The notes below the pieces were generated by a model, which was not told the origin of the DNA, made no database searches, and saw only the letters and a list, made by a program, of their open reading frames with translations. From Amylostereum areolatum (lineage: Eukaryota > Basidiomycota > Agaricomycetes > Russulales > Stereaceae): 64,000 nt of DNA. This document shows, piece after piece, positions 46,813-60,100 of this stretch. The stretch spans positions 558,001 to 622,000 of the forward strand of contig SAXG01000024.1 of the NCBI GenBank assembly GCA_012932865.1. The letters run 5' to 3'. The position numbers and the translations under genes are program-made. Numbering within the stretch: the first letter of the stretch is position 1; the number at the start of each line of letters is the position of its first letter.

Positions 46813-48197
46813 TCATGATCCTGAAAGAGGCTTTGGGGGCGGCAGCGGCGGCTCGGGTATTGCAGCCTTACGAGTGAGAATGTAGCTTGCGGTACGGAAG
46901 TAGTACGGGACGGCTCGCCATATGCGAACAATCCCAGGCTCGTTTCTGCTGACGATGCGTGCGCGCAATTGCCGGTTCGACAAAGACATGCGAATGTCAT
47001 TGAAACGCGCCACCACCTCGTCGATCCTAGGACGTTTTGAGGGGTCCGACTGAACCATGTCGGCGACCAGCGCGTGCATGAATTCAAAACCAAACCGTTT
47101 CTACACCAGGTAAGTCAGTGGTGTCGTGCATGGTGGCAAGGAAACCCGAAAAACCTGAAGGAACCTTGTGCGGATCAGGTTTCCGAGGTAGTAAATATCC
47201 GTTGGGAAGGGGTCGCATGGCACATCATATGCCTCGCTTTGGTGCTCAGGTGCAGTTTTGTCACCACCTCGCAAAGGAAGCTCTCGAGGAGGACCTGCCG
47301 CTGGATCATATTTGCGGGAGCTTCCAAAATCGATGAGATAGTATTTGGGAGGCCGTTGAGTACGAGTGTAGTGCTTTGCCCGGCCTTTCCAGTTCATCTT
47401 GCGGTTGATGTTCGTCGGGTGGAATCCGTTGGGATATATGGCATGGGGATCGTACATGATGTTGTTGTACGTGCAGTCCCTACATCGCCAGTTTGGGTGT
47501 ATGGACAACTTTAAGACAAACAAAGCAATCACCTGTGAGCGACGTGATGCTCGTGCATAAATTGTATCCCCTGGGTGAGTGTCACAGCAATGATGATAAG
47601 CACTAAGTAACGCGACACACCTCAAATATTTGACCAAAAAATGCGACAGCTTCGCCGATCGTCTCAAAGCGAGGATTGTCCCAAGGTCGATAGAATGGCA
47701 TGACCATAACCTTTCCACCATCCTCAGGCAGGTCTAGCACCTCGTAGATAGGGATACAATGGTTGCGTGGATCAGAGGCGGCGGGCTCAGTTGAAAAATA
47801 CAGACCAATCGAGACTTCAGGAGAGCGTCGTCTGGCTATATCCCGTTTGAAAAATACAAGGGTATTATCAGATTTCCGAACTGCGTCCATCACCGTCCCA
47901 GCAAGCTGATAAGATTCAGCACCTATACCGACGATGACTGGCAAGTCGACGCACCAAGTTCACCTGCCCGTCTTCGAAAGTATCGTACTCCTTTTTCTTC
48001 CCCTGCCACGGTGGAGCGAAGTCTCGCTGGTACCTTCGACGTATCACATATCCCGCCTCCTTTTCGAGCCAGTCAGCATAGTGCCGCCATCGAAGTTCAG
48101 AGTCGGTAAGGCAGCCAGGGTCTGCTTCGAAACGCCTGTATGCCTCAGATGTCGTATCACTGATCAGTGACGCGGCCCTTTCTGGAGGTGCTGTCAT
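46813..48197 (-). CDS. Agaricomycete protein kinase-like protein, copy 2
   Basis: Intact counterpart of 26,107-27,475. Start MTAPPERAASL (48197) by alignment to copy 1. Exon 1 ends YDTFEDGQ; exon 2 starts LAGTVMDAVRKSDNTLVFFK, whose Lys is the probable ATP-binding residue, and includes SDPRNHCIPIYEVLDLPEDG. Exon 3 carries GIQFMHEHHVAHR, exon 4 DCTYNNIMYDP, YYLIDFGSSRKYDPAAGPPR, DKTAPEHQSEAYDVPCDPFP and TDIYYLGNLIR, and exon 5 FMHALVADMVQSDPSKRPRI. The HRD-C...N catalytic loop and DFG are intact, so it could be active; the substrate is unknown. Introns fall at the same places as in copy 1. Confidence 0.85.
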
Positions 48198-48696
48198 GGC
48201 CGTTGCCAATGCACGGATGGGGGGAGGAGCCGGGGGAAAAGTAGAGGAGACGCGATGAGTGGGTGAGCCCTGGCCCTGAGGTTGGCGACGGCCCTTGCCG
48301 GCCGGTCGGCCGGCCACTCATCGACATCCTTGTTCTTCAAATTGCTCCGAAGACCACTTCCCCGGGCACAAGACCACCGTCGTGACGTACATCTTGATCT
48401 CACATCCTATCGCACCGTCGAAATCCCTAGGCTTTTGTTCTCTTCTGGTCTTGCGACAGACCATTCACATTCACTTAATTGTGTCAAGCATGAACAATTG
48501 GCAACAGGGCAGCGGAATCTTCGAAACGTGGTGACAGTCCTCGTTCCCACTTCGGATTTTGCGCTGTCCGGGACTTTATCAAGGACTATGGACCTACGAA
48601 GATGCGATGCTCTTCATGCTATAAGTACCCGAACGCATATTTCCCTTTCATCACCAACTCAACGCCCATTCTTCTCCGCTTTCCACTCATCCAAAC
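48198..48696. promoter_or_regulatory. Shared divergent promoter region, kinase copy 2 and NPY copy 2
   Basis: 499 bp between divergent starts, parallel to 25,542-26,106 in copy 1. It includes a short GC palindrome (GGCCGGTCGGCCGGCC, near 48,300). No specific binding site was assigned. Confidence 0.4.
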
Positions 48697-49662
48697 ATGT
48701 CTGTTGCTCTATCTACATACTCTCAGAGAAAACCCGTATCTCGATGCGGCCTTCGACTCGGGACGCGAGGTAATAGGAGGGTACATCAAGGAATTTCTCG
48801 GCAATATCTGGAATAAACAGCTTCCTTCGCACAAGAAGAAGAATGCCGATATGAAGCTCGACGCCACTCTTACTCTCATGGAGACGTTCATCTCCAAGCT
48901 TGAGCACGAGGATAAGAAGACGATGCAGAATGCCTACATGCGGTCCGTGTCCCTTGATCCATGTACGACGTATATTGTAACGCTGCGTACTTCTAGGGAA
49001 AGGCGTAAGCAAAAGCAGACGGTAGAAGGCTCGTTCGACTTTTTCTTCGCCGCCCATGGCTACCACAAGGTCTCGAATAGGGTATTCGCGCTAGCGAAGG
49101 TGTGGAGTTATATTCCGTCTCTAACATTGTCTAATATATACTTCGGCAACAGTCCTACTCGGACAAGGTTCGCGAGGCGGCTCTATGGGATCAGATAACA
49201 GCATCGTCGCTGAGCAGTGAACGTGAGTACATTACCACGACGTTTCGCGTCAACCTCATCACACTTTCCTTTCAGCTCAAGTCGGAGTAAATCAACATAA
49301 TCACCACTCTGGCGACCCCTTCGTCGGCGATGATATGTCAGTGTACAGCTATACCAACTCTGAGTCCGATCAAGTCAGCATGGTAACATCGGAAGTGTTC
49401 TCCAACCAAGACAACACGGGTGAGAGTCGTCATTTACTCTTCATAGCGGGTTTCTGACGCCTTTTTGGTAGATGTTGTTGCCGTCTTGACTGCGACCACT
49501 GATGCAGGCAATAATACCACGTTTATTGCAGAACTCCACTACGATCATGAGGGGAACTCGATGGACGCGACGGCAGCTCCAGAAATGAACTTCAGCGTTG
49601 ATATGGACATATCTGACGCAAACATCTCGGGCGGTGACACTGACGGCGGTGATGGGGAGTAG
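48697..49662 (+). CDS. Conserved unknown protein NPY, copy 2
   Basis: Paralogue of 24,538-25,541. NPYLDAAFDSGREVIGGYIK, QLPSHKKKNADMKLDATLTL and METFISKLEHEDKKTMQNAY are followed, after GT-AG introns, by ERRKQKQTVEGSFDFFFAAH-GYHK, SYSDKVREAALWDQI, AQVGVNQHNHHSG and the last exon VVAVLTATTDAGNNTTF with the acidic end DMDISDANISGGDTDGGDGE. The ATG homologous to copy 1 (48697, MSVALSTYSQ) is one base out of phase with the NPY motif; an upstream ATG at 48602 is in phase. Either the start differs or one base was gained. No known domain. Confidence 0.6.
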
Positions 49663-49937
49663 GGGCATTTGAACTGGCATCGGCGCAGGCGCCCGTACGA
49701 ATTATTGCTTGGGACCTGTTCTTCTCGATATGTCCATGTACTGAGTACTCCAGGATGAATACCAGCTGTTGGGGTCATTGATTCGAGGATACCTGGTCAA
49801 ATTCGCTGGGTCGTGGAATCATTCACTTGTTCGATCATTTCATGATTGTCTCGCATATTGCTCGTACAGTCCACGACTTGTTTCAAGCGTACAATGTTTT
49901 GAACGACACGATGATGCTGCCCAGGAAGCTCGCTGGC

Positions 49938-51322
49938 TCACGCCGTCCCTGCTGCACGCCACCATCGGACTACACCGTCCTCACCTCCGCTTACGAACGC
50001 AGCACCCGCACCTGCAGGAGACGAAGGCTTCCACGCCACGCTCCACACCTCGCCAGTGTCCTGGATCGTCGAGACGGCCGCGCGCGCGGCGAGATCCCAA
50101 ACTTTGATCGTTTTGTCCGCCGACCTAAGGTCAGAAAGTTTGTTGGCGAAGCGCAGACGGAAAGGATAGAAAGGTGCAGTGGATATATGCGTCTGAAGGA
50201 GGGAAACGGATAGGAGGGGAAGGACGCGAACATACCCTGAGAGCGCAAGACGGCTGTCTGGAGAGATGTCTGCGCTAAGCACCCACGAACTGTGGCCCGT
50301 AAGCGACGCGACGGCGCCCGAGCCTGGCTTTCCCGAGGACGAAGAGCGAACATCGTGCAGGATAAGGCGCTTGTCTTCGGAGGCGGACAGGAGGAGCTGA
50401 TTATACCTGTCAGTAATCTATTCATTGTTCAGACGGGAAGGTCCACGCACAGATGAGTCAGGCGGACCAGGCGAGGGAGCGCACGGACATAGCGTGTGAT
50501 GTATACGTTGCGATGAGAGTGGTGGATGCTACGTCGAATAGGAAGATATGGCCGGAGTCGATGGCGAGCGCGATACGCTCGCCGTTCGGGCTCTGGATGT
50601 ATGCGCGTCAATGGATCGCACAAGACTGTGAAGAAGAAAAAATATGAGGACGTACATAGGCACAGCGCATACCGAATTTGTTTCGTCCACTGGAAAGAAC
50701 ATCCTTCTTTTGGACCGAACGTCGAGTCGGGTGCGGCGGAGTGGATGGTGATGTTTCCTGAACCTCCCGTCGACGCATATGTGCCTCCTCGAGGGTTCAT
50801 TGATACAGACCACGCTGTGCCATCGCATGTCATCAGAGAGGACGGAAGACGTACAAAAAACTATGAGCACTCACAAGGCTCCGAACTCGTCGAGCCCGAC
50901 CGGGCATAGCTCTCGTGTGTCCCCACGATCTCTCCGCTCTCCAAATCCCATAGACGCGTCATTCCCTCGATGCTGTTATATAGCGCGTATCTTCCGTCTG
51001 GTGTTGTGGAAAGAGAGACGAGCCCGAGGTTGTGCGGCTGTTGGGCACGAGAGACTTGCCCAGATTGTGCGTCCCAGCGTTTTATTGAACCATCGGCAGA
51101 TACGGAAAGCACCGCGTCATCTTTTGGTGTCCATGCTACATCCCATATCGCGTCGCTGTGGGCTTTTGTGGTGGGTGGTAGGAGAGAGCGGGGTTAGGAA
51201 GAGGTTGAGATCACGACGGGCTGGAGAACCGTACGTTCTTGACAGTCGCGGACGTGGAGGTAGGCAAGGCTCTATATGAGGCGGTAAGCAATTGCCAGTA
51301 GGGAGCACGATGGACCAACCAT
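49938..51322 (-). CDS. SKI8: Ski8-like WD40 protein
   Basis: WD40 propeller resembling Ski8/Wdr61, a subunit of the cytoplasmic Ski complex that feeds the exosome, also used in meiotic recombination. Repeats: AHSDAIWDVAWTPKDDAVLS with ADGSIKRWDAQSGQ; YNSIEGMTRLWDLESGEIVG; AWSVSMNPRGGTYASTGGSG; RIALAIDSGHIFLFDVA; QLLLSASEDKRLILHDVRSS; GHSSWVLSADISPDSRLALS; DKTIKVWDLAARAAVSTIQD with EVWSVAWKP; FVSGGEDGVVRWWRAAG. Exons join through short introns. The first exon (TVKNVRFSSPS) is joined by a GTGATC...AAG intron; the start codon is uncertain. The assignment rests on size and on the last two repeats. Confidence 0.7.
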
Positions 51323-51597
51323 AGCAAACAGAAATCCGAGTGAAGATGTTACTTATGAAGATGGGACCGGCGACGTCGTGGTTTAAGAGAGAAGTGTTTC
51401 TGAATTCTGATTGTCAACCGCTTGGAGTTAGCCCTGCTCTCACCATCACCATACTGTATATGCGATCTCTTGCCATTCATTCCCTCCGCCCTCCTTGCGA
51501 GCGAGCTTAATCTCTTCTCCGCCCAGCTTACCAGCACTTCTTCCGGCTGATCCTGACTATGGCTTAGACGACTACAAGAATCTTTACTGTGTCCATG

Positions 51598-51979
51598 GAC
51601 AAAGTCCGCAACTGGGCAAAAACGTATTTTTGTGGGAAAGTCGATGGTGACGTTGACAAGGTGCGATCTTGTTTTCTCCAATCCATCCTCATTGCTCAAG
51701 TACTTACTTAGTGACGAGCTCGACGTTGCAGGTCTTTGCGTTGTTCGATGATACCAAAGTGGTGACCGGCCGCGAATTCTTCGCCATCTTTCGCATCCTT
51801 CTATATGCGTGCAATGGGGAGGGGTTCGATCGAGAGAATGCGTTCAAGCAATGTGAGTGTGTCTTGCACCTACTGTAACGGGGCTGACGATACTCAAGTC
51901 GATCTAAGTCCAGTTGGAACTGATATCGTTCTACCGTTCAAGCCCGATGAGTCCGTAGTCGGCGAAGATATGTGCTGAG
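51598..51979 (+). CDS. Small unrecognised spliced gene
   Basis: About 88 codons over three exons: MDKVRNWAKTYFCGKVDGDV-DK, then VFALFDDTKVVTGREFFAIF-RILLYACNGEGFDRENAFKQ, then FDLSPVGTDIVLP and an acidic end at TGA 51977-51979. The middle exon faintly recalls an EF-hand or EH-type helix pair (LFD...GREFF), but key ligands are not clear. Function not assigned. Confidence 0.4.
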
Positions 51980-52027
51980 TTGCATCGTTGAACCATCTGT
52001 TGTCTAAGCTACACAACAGTGAGTGGA

Positions 52028-53669
52028 ATGGACCTCAAGAAGACCCAAAGGGCTCCAACGCCATACACGGTGTCGAGCTCGACCGTCGTGTTCAAGAATG
52101 AGCAAGGTAATCGCCCAATCTATAATGGACGCCCCGCCGAACGTGTCGGCCCGTCTATCTCCTTATACAACAAGACTCTTGCAACGCTCAAAACCGATCT
52201 GAACAACTGGACGACAATTGTGCCGACCCCAGACGAATTGAAGATGGTGGATGCTCTCTTCGCTGTGGCATCTGAGTCATACTCCAAGGAAGATAAACGT
52301 CCAACCCGAATGCTTCCTTGTATCTCGGCCCTCCTTGGTGTCCCGTTGGAATCCAAAGTCGAGCGGTCAGTGACAAGGGTTACGGGTGATGCTCTCGCTC
52401 TATAGGCAGTCCAAGGCAGCAAAACGCAGGCTGTATTTGTCTACGCCGAATGGAGGAATGACTTGGCAACCTCTGCCGACGGCTGGCATTCAAATTGCAC
52501 ACACCTACCGAAAGCACATCTGTGAATATGGGGTATGTTTATTTCAAGTGACATTGGTTGCATCTGACCGTTATCGCTCACAGTACAGTGATATTCGGAA
52601 CGTCTCTTCTTGCCCCTGCATCCTCATCTCCATCCAAGGCCCTTACATCTGCTTTTTCGGGGCTGTCTTCGCCCACGCTTTCATCGTACAGCCGGTAACG
52701 GAGTACATCTTCCTCGGTCAAGCAGAAAAAGATCTGGGCGAACGTATTACTTTCGTCGCCCAAGTCTTCCACGCAGTTTCGAAAGCTGTGAAGAGTCTGA
52801 AGGAAGAGTACGGCCGCTTGTCCCCCAGCGTCGTCCCCTTCAACGAGTTCCGACTTCCCCGCCCCACCTATGTCAACGCCGCTACAGACCTGATGTGCCG
52901 CCTCCAAACCTTGACACTGCACGATCTTTTCACCTTCGATGGCCGGAGTAAGCATGACCATCGTCGGGCCATGTTCTTCGGCTATTTGGGCGACAAATCG
53001 GTCGTTGTGAAATTTTGCAAGAAATACGGCCGTGACGCTCACGAGCTGCTCGCCGGCCATGGCCTCGCTCCACAATTACACCTGGTTGTAGAGGTTTTGG
53101 GGGGACACGTTATGGTCGTAATGGACTACTTGCCAGATGCGCGGCCTGCAAACGTTCTCTTCCGCAGGGTTGGCCCCATTAAAGGTACAGCTCATATGAC
53201 GACACTCTCGAAACCCGTGCTGGACAATGTCCAGAAGGCAGTGCACCTTCTTCACGACTCAGGTTACGTCTTCGGCGATTTGCGCATGGCCAACATCATG
53301 GTGACAGACGACGAGCCCCCCCGCGCGATGTTGGTCGATTTCAATTGGGCAGGAAAGGAGGGAGAGGCCGCATATCCGGGGAACCTTAACGTCACCGGAA
53401 TCAAGTGGGCTTCGGATGTTTGTCGTTCAGGGCTCGTCAAGAAGGAGCACGACCTCTACATGCTGGAGCAACTTGCGAAGGGAGACCCTCCCTGGCAATT
53501 GGGGAAACGATCGGCAAGCGAGGAGCTGGGACCTAAGGCTGCCAAGCGTGCGGCATCTGTAAAAACCTCTCGTGCGAATTGGATCTTTTTGGAGGATATT
53601 GGACCTAAACGGCGAGTTAGAGGATTTGACGTGTTTAGGAAGGTCCTCTTACTACTAGATCTAATTTAG
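52028..53669 (+). CDS. FunK1-related protein kinase-like gene
   Basis: Member of the expanded mushroom kinase-like families. The N-terminal exon (TPDELKMVDALFAVASESYS, RPTRMLPCISALLGVP) leads by introns to QAVFVYAEWRNDLATSADGW and EYIFLGQAEKDLGERITFVA. The kinase part shows VVVKFCKKYGRDAHELLAGH, VMVVMDYLPDARPANVLFR, a catalytic loop GYVFGDLRMANIMV (HRD replaced by FGD but Asp and Asn present) and VDFNWAG in place of DFG. The C-terminal tail is basic (GKRSASEELGPKAAKRA) and resembles a nuclear signal. A relic of this tail lies at 46,509-46,585. Start chosen as the first in-frame ATG; an upstream exon may be missing. Confidence 0.7.
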
Positions 53670-54529
53670 CGGCTAATGGTTTCTCAAGACGGTACAATCT
53701 CGGTCCAGCCGCACACCAACAGTGGTCTCAAACTGATCTCAACAGCATCCAAGCATTTTCACAACATAGGTTTGGTTCACTTTTAGATACCATTGTCCTG
53801 CCTTTGTCACGGCTTTTGGGGCTTGCTCAGACACCATTAGAGAAACCGGGTATCCATTTTTCATACATTAGCACGAGGCACAGATTGTAAACTAAGCGTT
53901 AATGAATGAGCAGAGGGGGGGATGAAGCTACGGATGCGAGGGGAAATAGAGCAGGAGTGAGAACCATTGTACACGAACACATATTACGAGAATCGACTAA
54001 AGCGGAAGTGAACGTAAGCGTAGCGGGAGGGGGACACACATCTACTCATCATTATAGTCAATCAATGCAGCAGGAACACCGGGGGCGGGCAGCACCGACA
54101 AAGGGCCCGTTCTAGACAGATAAATGAGTGGAATGGATTGAAAAGCTAGGGAAACAACTTACAAAGCCGCCATGTACAAACCGGACATGAAGCTGTGGTA
54201 GAATGGGGGGCGAGTGTTCTCCATCTCGTTCAAAGTGGCAATATGGCCACCGTACACATTGTCACGGTTCGCCCTTTTGCTCCGCTTTTTCCTTGCTTTC
54301 TCGCGCTATCTGATCTCACACCTGTGGATCAATCCCCTTTGATGGCATCGCTGATGTGCCCCTTGGTCTGTGCACATCCCCTCCCTAGTATATATAGCTG
54401 GCCTGCATGTATCTAGTTCCTTAGTCTTTCCTCCTAGTCTTTACCGGCTTAGAGTGCAATGTACTGTTCTCCCTTTGTTCCCTGATTCCCCCTTCCTCTG
54501 AGCCACTGCCTGTGTCGCGACTTAGAAGG
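53670..54529. other. Intergenic, no gene seen
   Basis: 860 bp with no convincing frame or RNA gene. Confidence 0.6.
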
Positions 54530-56865
54530 CTATTGGATGCATTCCTTAGTCGGTCGTTCTTGACACACATCCAGGTATGTCCCCGCCGAGAAATCGGACT
54601 TGACATGATGCCCGGATCGACGCTTGTGCAGAGATGCGTAAACCTACACAAGGATAAGCAAAGGTTTATCATATTGAGATCAAAATGAGTCGCTCACCGC
54701 TGTAAATGCCAGTGCAACCATTGCCTTCGGGAGCTCGATGCGACACTCGTTAGTTACCGAGTCAACTGTAAACGGGAGCCTATCGCGGAAGCCGTCCGGA
54801 ATTCCCTTTGCGAAAATGGTCTGGTGAAGAATTGTGATCCCGATTGGGTGACGGTAAGGTTGACCACGGCGCACAGCCCCAGTCAACCCATCCTACAGTA
54901 TGATATAAGTCAGTAGAAACCCACAGAGACGTGACCAGTGAAAACACACCGGAGAGTTGCGACGGAATATGTAGTTATAATCCCGGACAGCGAAAGCTAC
55001 TGCGGCTTGACTTTGTTCCCCTTCAGGAAGCAGGCTGTACATTCCGATGACGTGATTGTCGCTGGATTCCTTGAACTTCAAGCGAAAGATACCAATGCGA
55101 GTGATGGGCTAGTACGAAACGGTCTGAGAACCGTGCTGCCAGGAAAAACCCAAACTGACTTACCAAGGGAATGAGACGGTTGATATACCCGGGTTCCTGG
55201 AGCAAACGGCAGTGCATGTCGATACAGACATCGCGGAGAGACACCACTCGGATCAGTGCATTGCGCGAGAATGTCTCACTGAGCGTCGCATTGGGAAACC
55301 CGTGGACTAGAAGGATCTTGTATATAATCTGAACGAAAGCGCCGTGGATTCCAAGTTGAACAATGTGCGATTGCACTCAAAGTGACATCCGCTGATGTGG
55401 GCCTCCCAGCACCAAGTTTGTATTCTCCGGAAACTCGCCTCCGACTGTTGCTGGTGGAAGGTTGATCACGCCGGCCGCTAGAGGACCTTCAGCATCAGAG
55501 ACAAATCAGTCGCCTACGAGACCTAAAATTCGCCAAAGGTATCTCTGGCGGACATTACCTCCAGTGGTATCTTCGTTAACTTGGACCTGCTCTCCGAGGG
55601 CAGCATCAACAGCTGTGACAGGAAGAGCCGTGGAAGGAGCTGTGGCAGGAGGAGGAGCCGTGGCGGCGGCGGCGGCAGCGGCAGCGGGTGGAGTGGCGGC
55701 AGCGGTGGCAGAAGCAGCGGCAGCGGCAGCGGATGGGGCAGCGGCAGCGGTGGTGGCAGCGGCAGCGGTGGTGGCAGCGGCAGCGGATGGAACGGCGGTG
55801 GGGACAGAAACAGGAATGGGTGGAGGAAGAGGAGCCGAGACCGGGGCAACAGGAGGGACGGCGGACGGAGGAGAAGGAGCTGTGTTAGAAGTCGATGGTC
55901 CCACAACGGCTTGAGGGGCATCGAGGCGAGGATCGATGGGAACGAAAGATGGGCTTGAAGACGCAGCCGAATTTGCACTGGAGAGCCATGTAGGATGCTA
56001 TAGTATCCGTTAGCATGCTGCACTTGAGGAGGTTAAGGACAACACATACCTTGAGGTTCACCTGACGCTGGAACTGCGTCGGGTTCGTCTTCGCCAACTC
56101 GTCCCCGTCGTCATCTTCGATCGTGTCAAAATCATCTTCGGAGAGCGGCGAGAGGCCGTTATCGTCGTCGTCGTCGTTTTCGTCCTACAAACAAGTCCGT
56201 GAATCAGCAACTCGGAACCCAATACGAAGTAGTACATACCTCAATCATGGCAACACCTGTGTGACCCGAGGTAACCACCTTCGCCTTGCCTTTCATGCCG
56301 TCCACGTAGAGCTTCAGGGAAACCGGCGGAAGCTCGTCCTCTTGAAGAACAAGCTGAGGAGCGCGCGCTAAAGAAAGTGGAATGACAATGTCAGCCCGTG
56401 CGTGGGAACGCATGCCATTGAACGCAAACAAACTCACTCTTCCGAGTTTTCGACTTCTTCGACGCTGGGCCATTGGCCTGAACACCTTTCCCCCCCTTTC
56501 TTTTCTTGCCCGCAGCTAAACAAGGGAAGTGTGAGCATTGGAAGACACGAAACAAAGTCAGAAAATACAACGTACCGGCAGTACCAGGCTCGGACTCCAC
56601 AACATCTATTTCAGCCACGGCCCACGGAGCCAGCGGAAAAAAATGGTAAGTGGTCTGTGATTCGATGGGAAATGCTATTGACGTACCATCCACAGGAGCT
56701 TGCTCTCGCTGTAATTGCGCTGCGGCGGCTGCCTTCGACGCCTTGGTGCGAGCGCGAGTAGCAGCAGCCTTCTGTGCTGGCGAGAGTTCCGCACTGGCGG
56801 TCCCAGAGGCTGACAAAGTATTGCGCCGCGACGTTCGCAATGTTCACGACTGGTAGCTCATGCCG
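54530..56865 (-). CDS. DUF6532 domain protein
   Basis: Agaricomycete-specific protein of unknown function. The N-terminus is basic and Ala-rich (SPAQKAAATRARTKASKAAA, GKKRKGGKGVQANGPASKKS, a possible nuclear signal). An acidic segment (NGLSPLSEDDFDTIEDDDGD) follows, then an Ala/Pro/Thr-rich repeat linker encoded by the minisatellite at 55,606-55,800. The C-terminal DUF6532 domain carries KILLVHGFPNATLSETFSRN-ALIRVVSLRD, NHVIGMYSLLPEGEQSQAAV, FRRNSP, ITILHQTIFAKGIPDGFRDR and VALAFTAV, in family order across several exons. The start codon was not resolved: the frame at 56840 opens without ATG, and the ATG near 56860 is out of phase. Confidence 0.7.
55606..55800. repeat. GGC/CAG-rich minisatellite within the DUF6532 gene
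   Basis: Tandem variants of GGCAGCGGCAGCGGATGG on the plus strand. It encodes Ala/Thr/Pro repeats on the coding minus strand and happens to leave frames open on both strands. Confidence 0.8.
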
Positions 56866-57176
56866 TTGACGGTGGGGAACGGAAAAGAAAAAGAGGGGAG
56901 AAGGAAAGAGGGAAGACGAAGACGAGCGAGGATGCCTGTCAACACGACGAGGTTAGTGTTCAGTTATAAGGAGTCCTGCACCGTTTGCTGACATGACCGT
57001 AGGTTTCGTAATAGTGCAGACTCGGAGCATGAGCGTTCTCACGTCTGGTGGTGTCTTGGTGAGTTTTAGACGGACTTGGTGAATTTAGGCGGCTGATTTC
57101 CTCCGCGCATAGTGAAATTGGATATAGCGCACCTTCCCTCCTCCACATCACAGCCTCCAACGCACGCTGTATCCTC
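56866..57176. other. Intergenic between DUF6532 gene and Plavaka element
   Basis: 311 bp, divergent promoter space and probably the left end of the Plavaka element; terminal repeats were not recognised. Confidence 0.4.
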
Positions 57177-60100
57177 ATGGCCTATCAGCTGCCCACGGCC
57201 AAGGCTTCCGTAGCGTGCAACGGATGCAACAAAAGCTTCTCGCCGCGTGGGCGTATGAACCACTGGAGACAAACTGCGCAGGAGGAATGCAAAGCTGCTC
57301 ACACGGTGTACCAGGCTCTACAAGAAAGTCTGTTCCCCGGTCTCATAGCACCGCCGAATCTTCAAGTTGCGGAGAGCATATTAGCAGAGAATACCAGCGT
57401 CGGCGCAGACTACTTTTCGGAAAGTTACACACCTGCTGAACTCGGACTCGACGATCCAGCTGGCACCACTCCCGACGATTCTCGTGCAACTCCTATGGAC
57501 ATCGACAATGTTTTTCCGGCTCCTATGTCAGTCTCGATAGGGATCAAGCAACCGCGGAAGAAGATGAAGCGGATGAAGAGGAGGATGTGTGCAACTTTGA
57601 GGAGGTCGGACACATCTTGGAGCCCGTAATCAACCCGAATGCACCCCAATCGGCGCCAGGAGAACTGCCTGCAGATGAACTAGCGGCTCCGCAAGATACT
57701 TCTGGCCGCCTCTTTACGCCCGAAGAACGGCAACGTGTTGAAGGAAAGCTCTGGGTGCACCCGACGATCATGCCGTTCCTGAGCAAGAGCGCTGGCGCAC
57801 CTCTCACTTCAGAGGTATCCGCGTCGCAGTACGACACTCTGCATTCGCATTTGGAATCTGGGAGTGCGGGAAACATCTGGGCACCGTTCAAGTCGAAACT
57901 TGACTGGTCCATGGCTTACTGGGCCAAAACACGTGGGCCAACATCGACCGCGGTGTCGGAGCTCCTCCAGATGGACGAGGTATGCATCCAATTGATCACA
58001 CGTCAAGTTCAATGCTCATTGCGCTCTTTTACTTAGCTTGCTGAGAAACTCGACCTCTCGTTCCGCTCGTCAGCTCAGCTCAACAAGATCATTGACGAAC
58101 AACTGCCTGGTCGGCCGACCTTCACAATGGAGGAGATCCAGGTCGGCGGCGAGAACTTTGAGGTGTACTTTCGCAACATCGTTCCTTGCATCCGTGCACT
58201 GTACGGCGACCCTGAATTTGCGCAACACCTGATCACGGTCCCGGAGCGCCACTACCAAGATGCTGACATGACAATTCGGATGTACGATGAGATGAACACG
58301 GGCACTTGGTGGTGGAACGTGCAGGTGCTTGGCATCATCTTCTATGGTTCCCTCCTCTGACCTAACACGAAAATTCTCTTCCGCAGACAAGCATCGAGGC
58401 AAAACTCCCTGGCGCAACAATCATCCCCCTCATCATATCATCGGACAAGACACAGCTCACGCTCTTTCGCGGGAAGACAGCATACCCGGTCTACATGACA
58501 ATCGGAAACATCCTGAAGGACATCTGTCGCAAGCCCTCCCGTCGAGCGCAAGTCCTCATTGGCTACCTGCCCACAGCAAAGCTGGACCACATCTCCAACA
58601 AGGCTGCCCGACGCCGTGCAACCGGCAACATTTTCCATGAGTGCATGCGTCGGATTCTCGCACCCATCAAGGACATCGGAGAAACCGGAATCGCCATGGT
58701 CAGCGGTGATGGTGTTTGGCATTGCTGTCATCCCATCTATGCTATATTCGTTGGGGATTATCCGGAGCAGGTTCTTGTGACGGCGACACTCTATGATGAC
58801 TGTCCAAGATGTCCGATTCCGCACGCTCTTCTCGGAGAGTACGATGATGACACGGACCTCGATTTCCGTGATGCCGACGACGCATTGGACGTCTTTGAAC
58901 TGGCCGATGGTGATCCCACAACCTACCATGCTGCATGTCGTGAGGCACGCCTCCGCCCTATCTTCCATCCGTTCTGGGAAGATTTGCCCTATGTAAACAT
59001 CTTTGCCTCATGCACACCCGATATCCTCCACCAGATGTATCAAGGAGTCATCAAGCATGTCATTGCATGGATTTCGGACCCGCAAGCATTTGGGCCTGAC
59101 AAAATTGATGCCCGTTGTCGTCGGATACCACCAAACCACCATGCTCGCCTCTTCACACATGGGATTAGCTCGCTTGTCCAAGTGTCGGGTACAGAGCACA
59201 AGCACATCACGCACATTCTCCTTGGTCTGATTGCAGATCTTCCTCTCCCAGATGGCCGCAGTCCTGCCTGCCTCATCCGCGCTGTTCGAGGAATTCTCGA
59301 CTTCCTCTACCTTGCCCAATATCCATCCCATACAGATGAAACCCTTGCGCAGATGGACGATGCTCTTCGACGCTTCCACGACAATAAATCAATCTTCATT
59401 GATCTTGGAATCCGGCTGGATTTCAACCTTCCGAAAGTTCATGGTGTACGGCACTACTCACCAAGCATCGTGCTCTTTGGTACAACAGATAACGGCAACA
59501 CGGAGCAATTGGAACACCTGCACATCGACTTTGCGAAAGACGCGTACAGGGCTACCAACCGAAAAGATGAATATCCACAAATGACGGCATGGCTCGAATG
59601 TCACGAGAAGGTCAACGCGCATGCGGCGTTCATCCAGTGGCGCTCTTCGGGGCACCCTCCTATCACTTCGGAACAGACGCCAGAGGTGCACCTTCACATG
59701 CACACCCAGATGACGAAACATCCAACACTCCCAGCCGTCTCGTTCGATCGACTCCATGAACTGTACGGCGCCGTTGACTTTTCCGATGCACTCGCAGCAT
59801 TCATTGTCAAGTGTAACTACCCAGATCTCGGTCCTGGGCCCGCGCGTCACGAAGCTGATAACACACTCATCCCGACCAGACCTATCGCCGTGTATTACAA
59901 GATTAAGCTCTGGAATCACGACACTCTGCAACGCGAGGACGGAAAAGACGAGCAAGATGCTGTCCATGTTCGCCCTCAGCGGCGGGACACCCGTGGACGT
60001 ATTGTTCCCGGTCGGTTTGACACCGTGTTGGTTAAATCGGGAGCTGGAGGTGCTCGTGGCATAGCAGGTGAGCTTTGCTGCTCATCTGAGATTTCACTGC

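Noticed and set aside
55462..55914. Gly/Ala-rich frames on the plus strand opposite the DUF6532 gene
   Set aside because: Products of the GGC/CAG minisatellite; no domain, and the minus-strand frame continues known DUF6532 exons.
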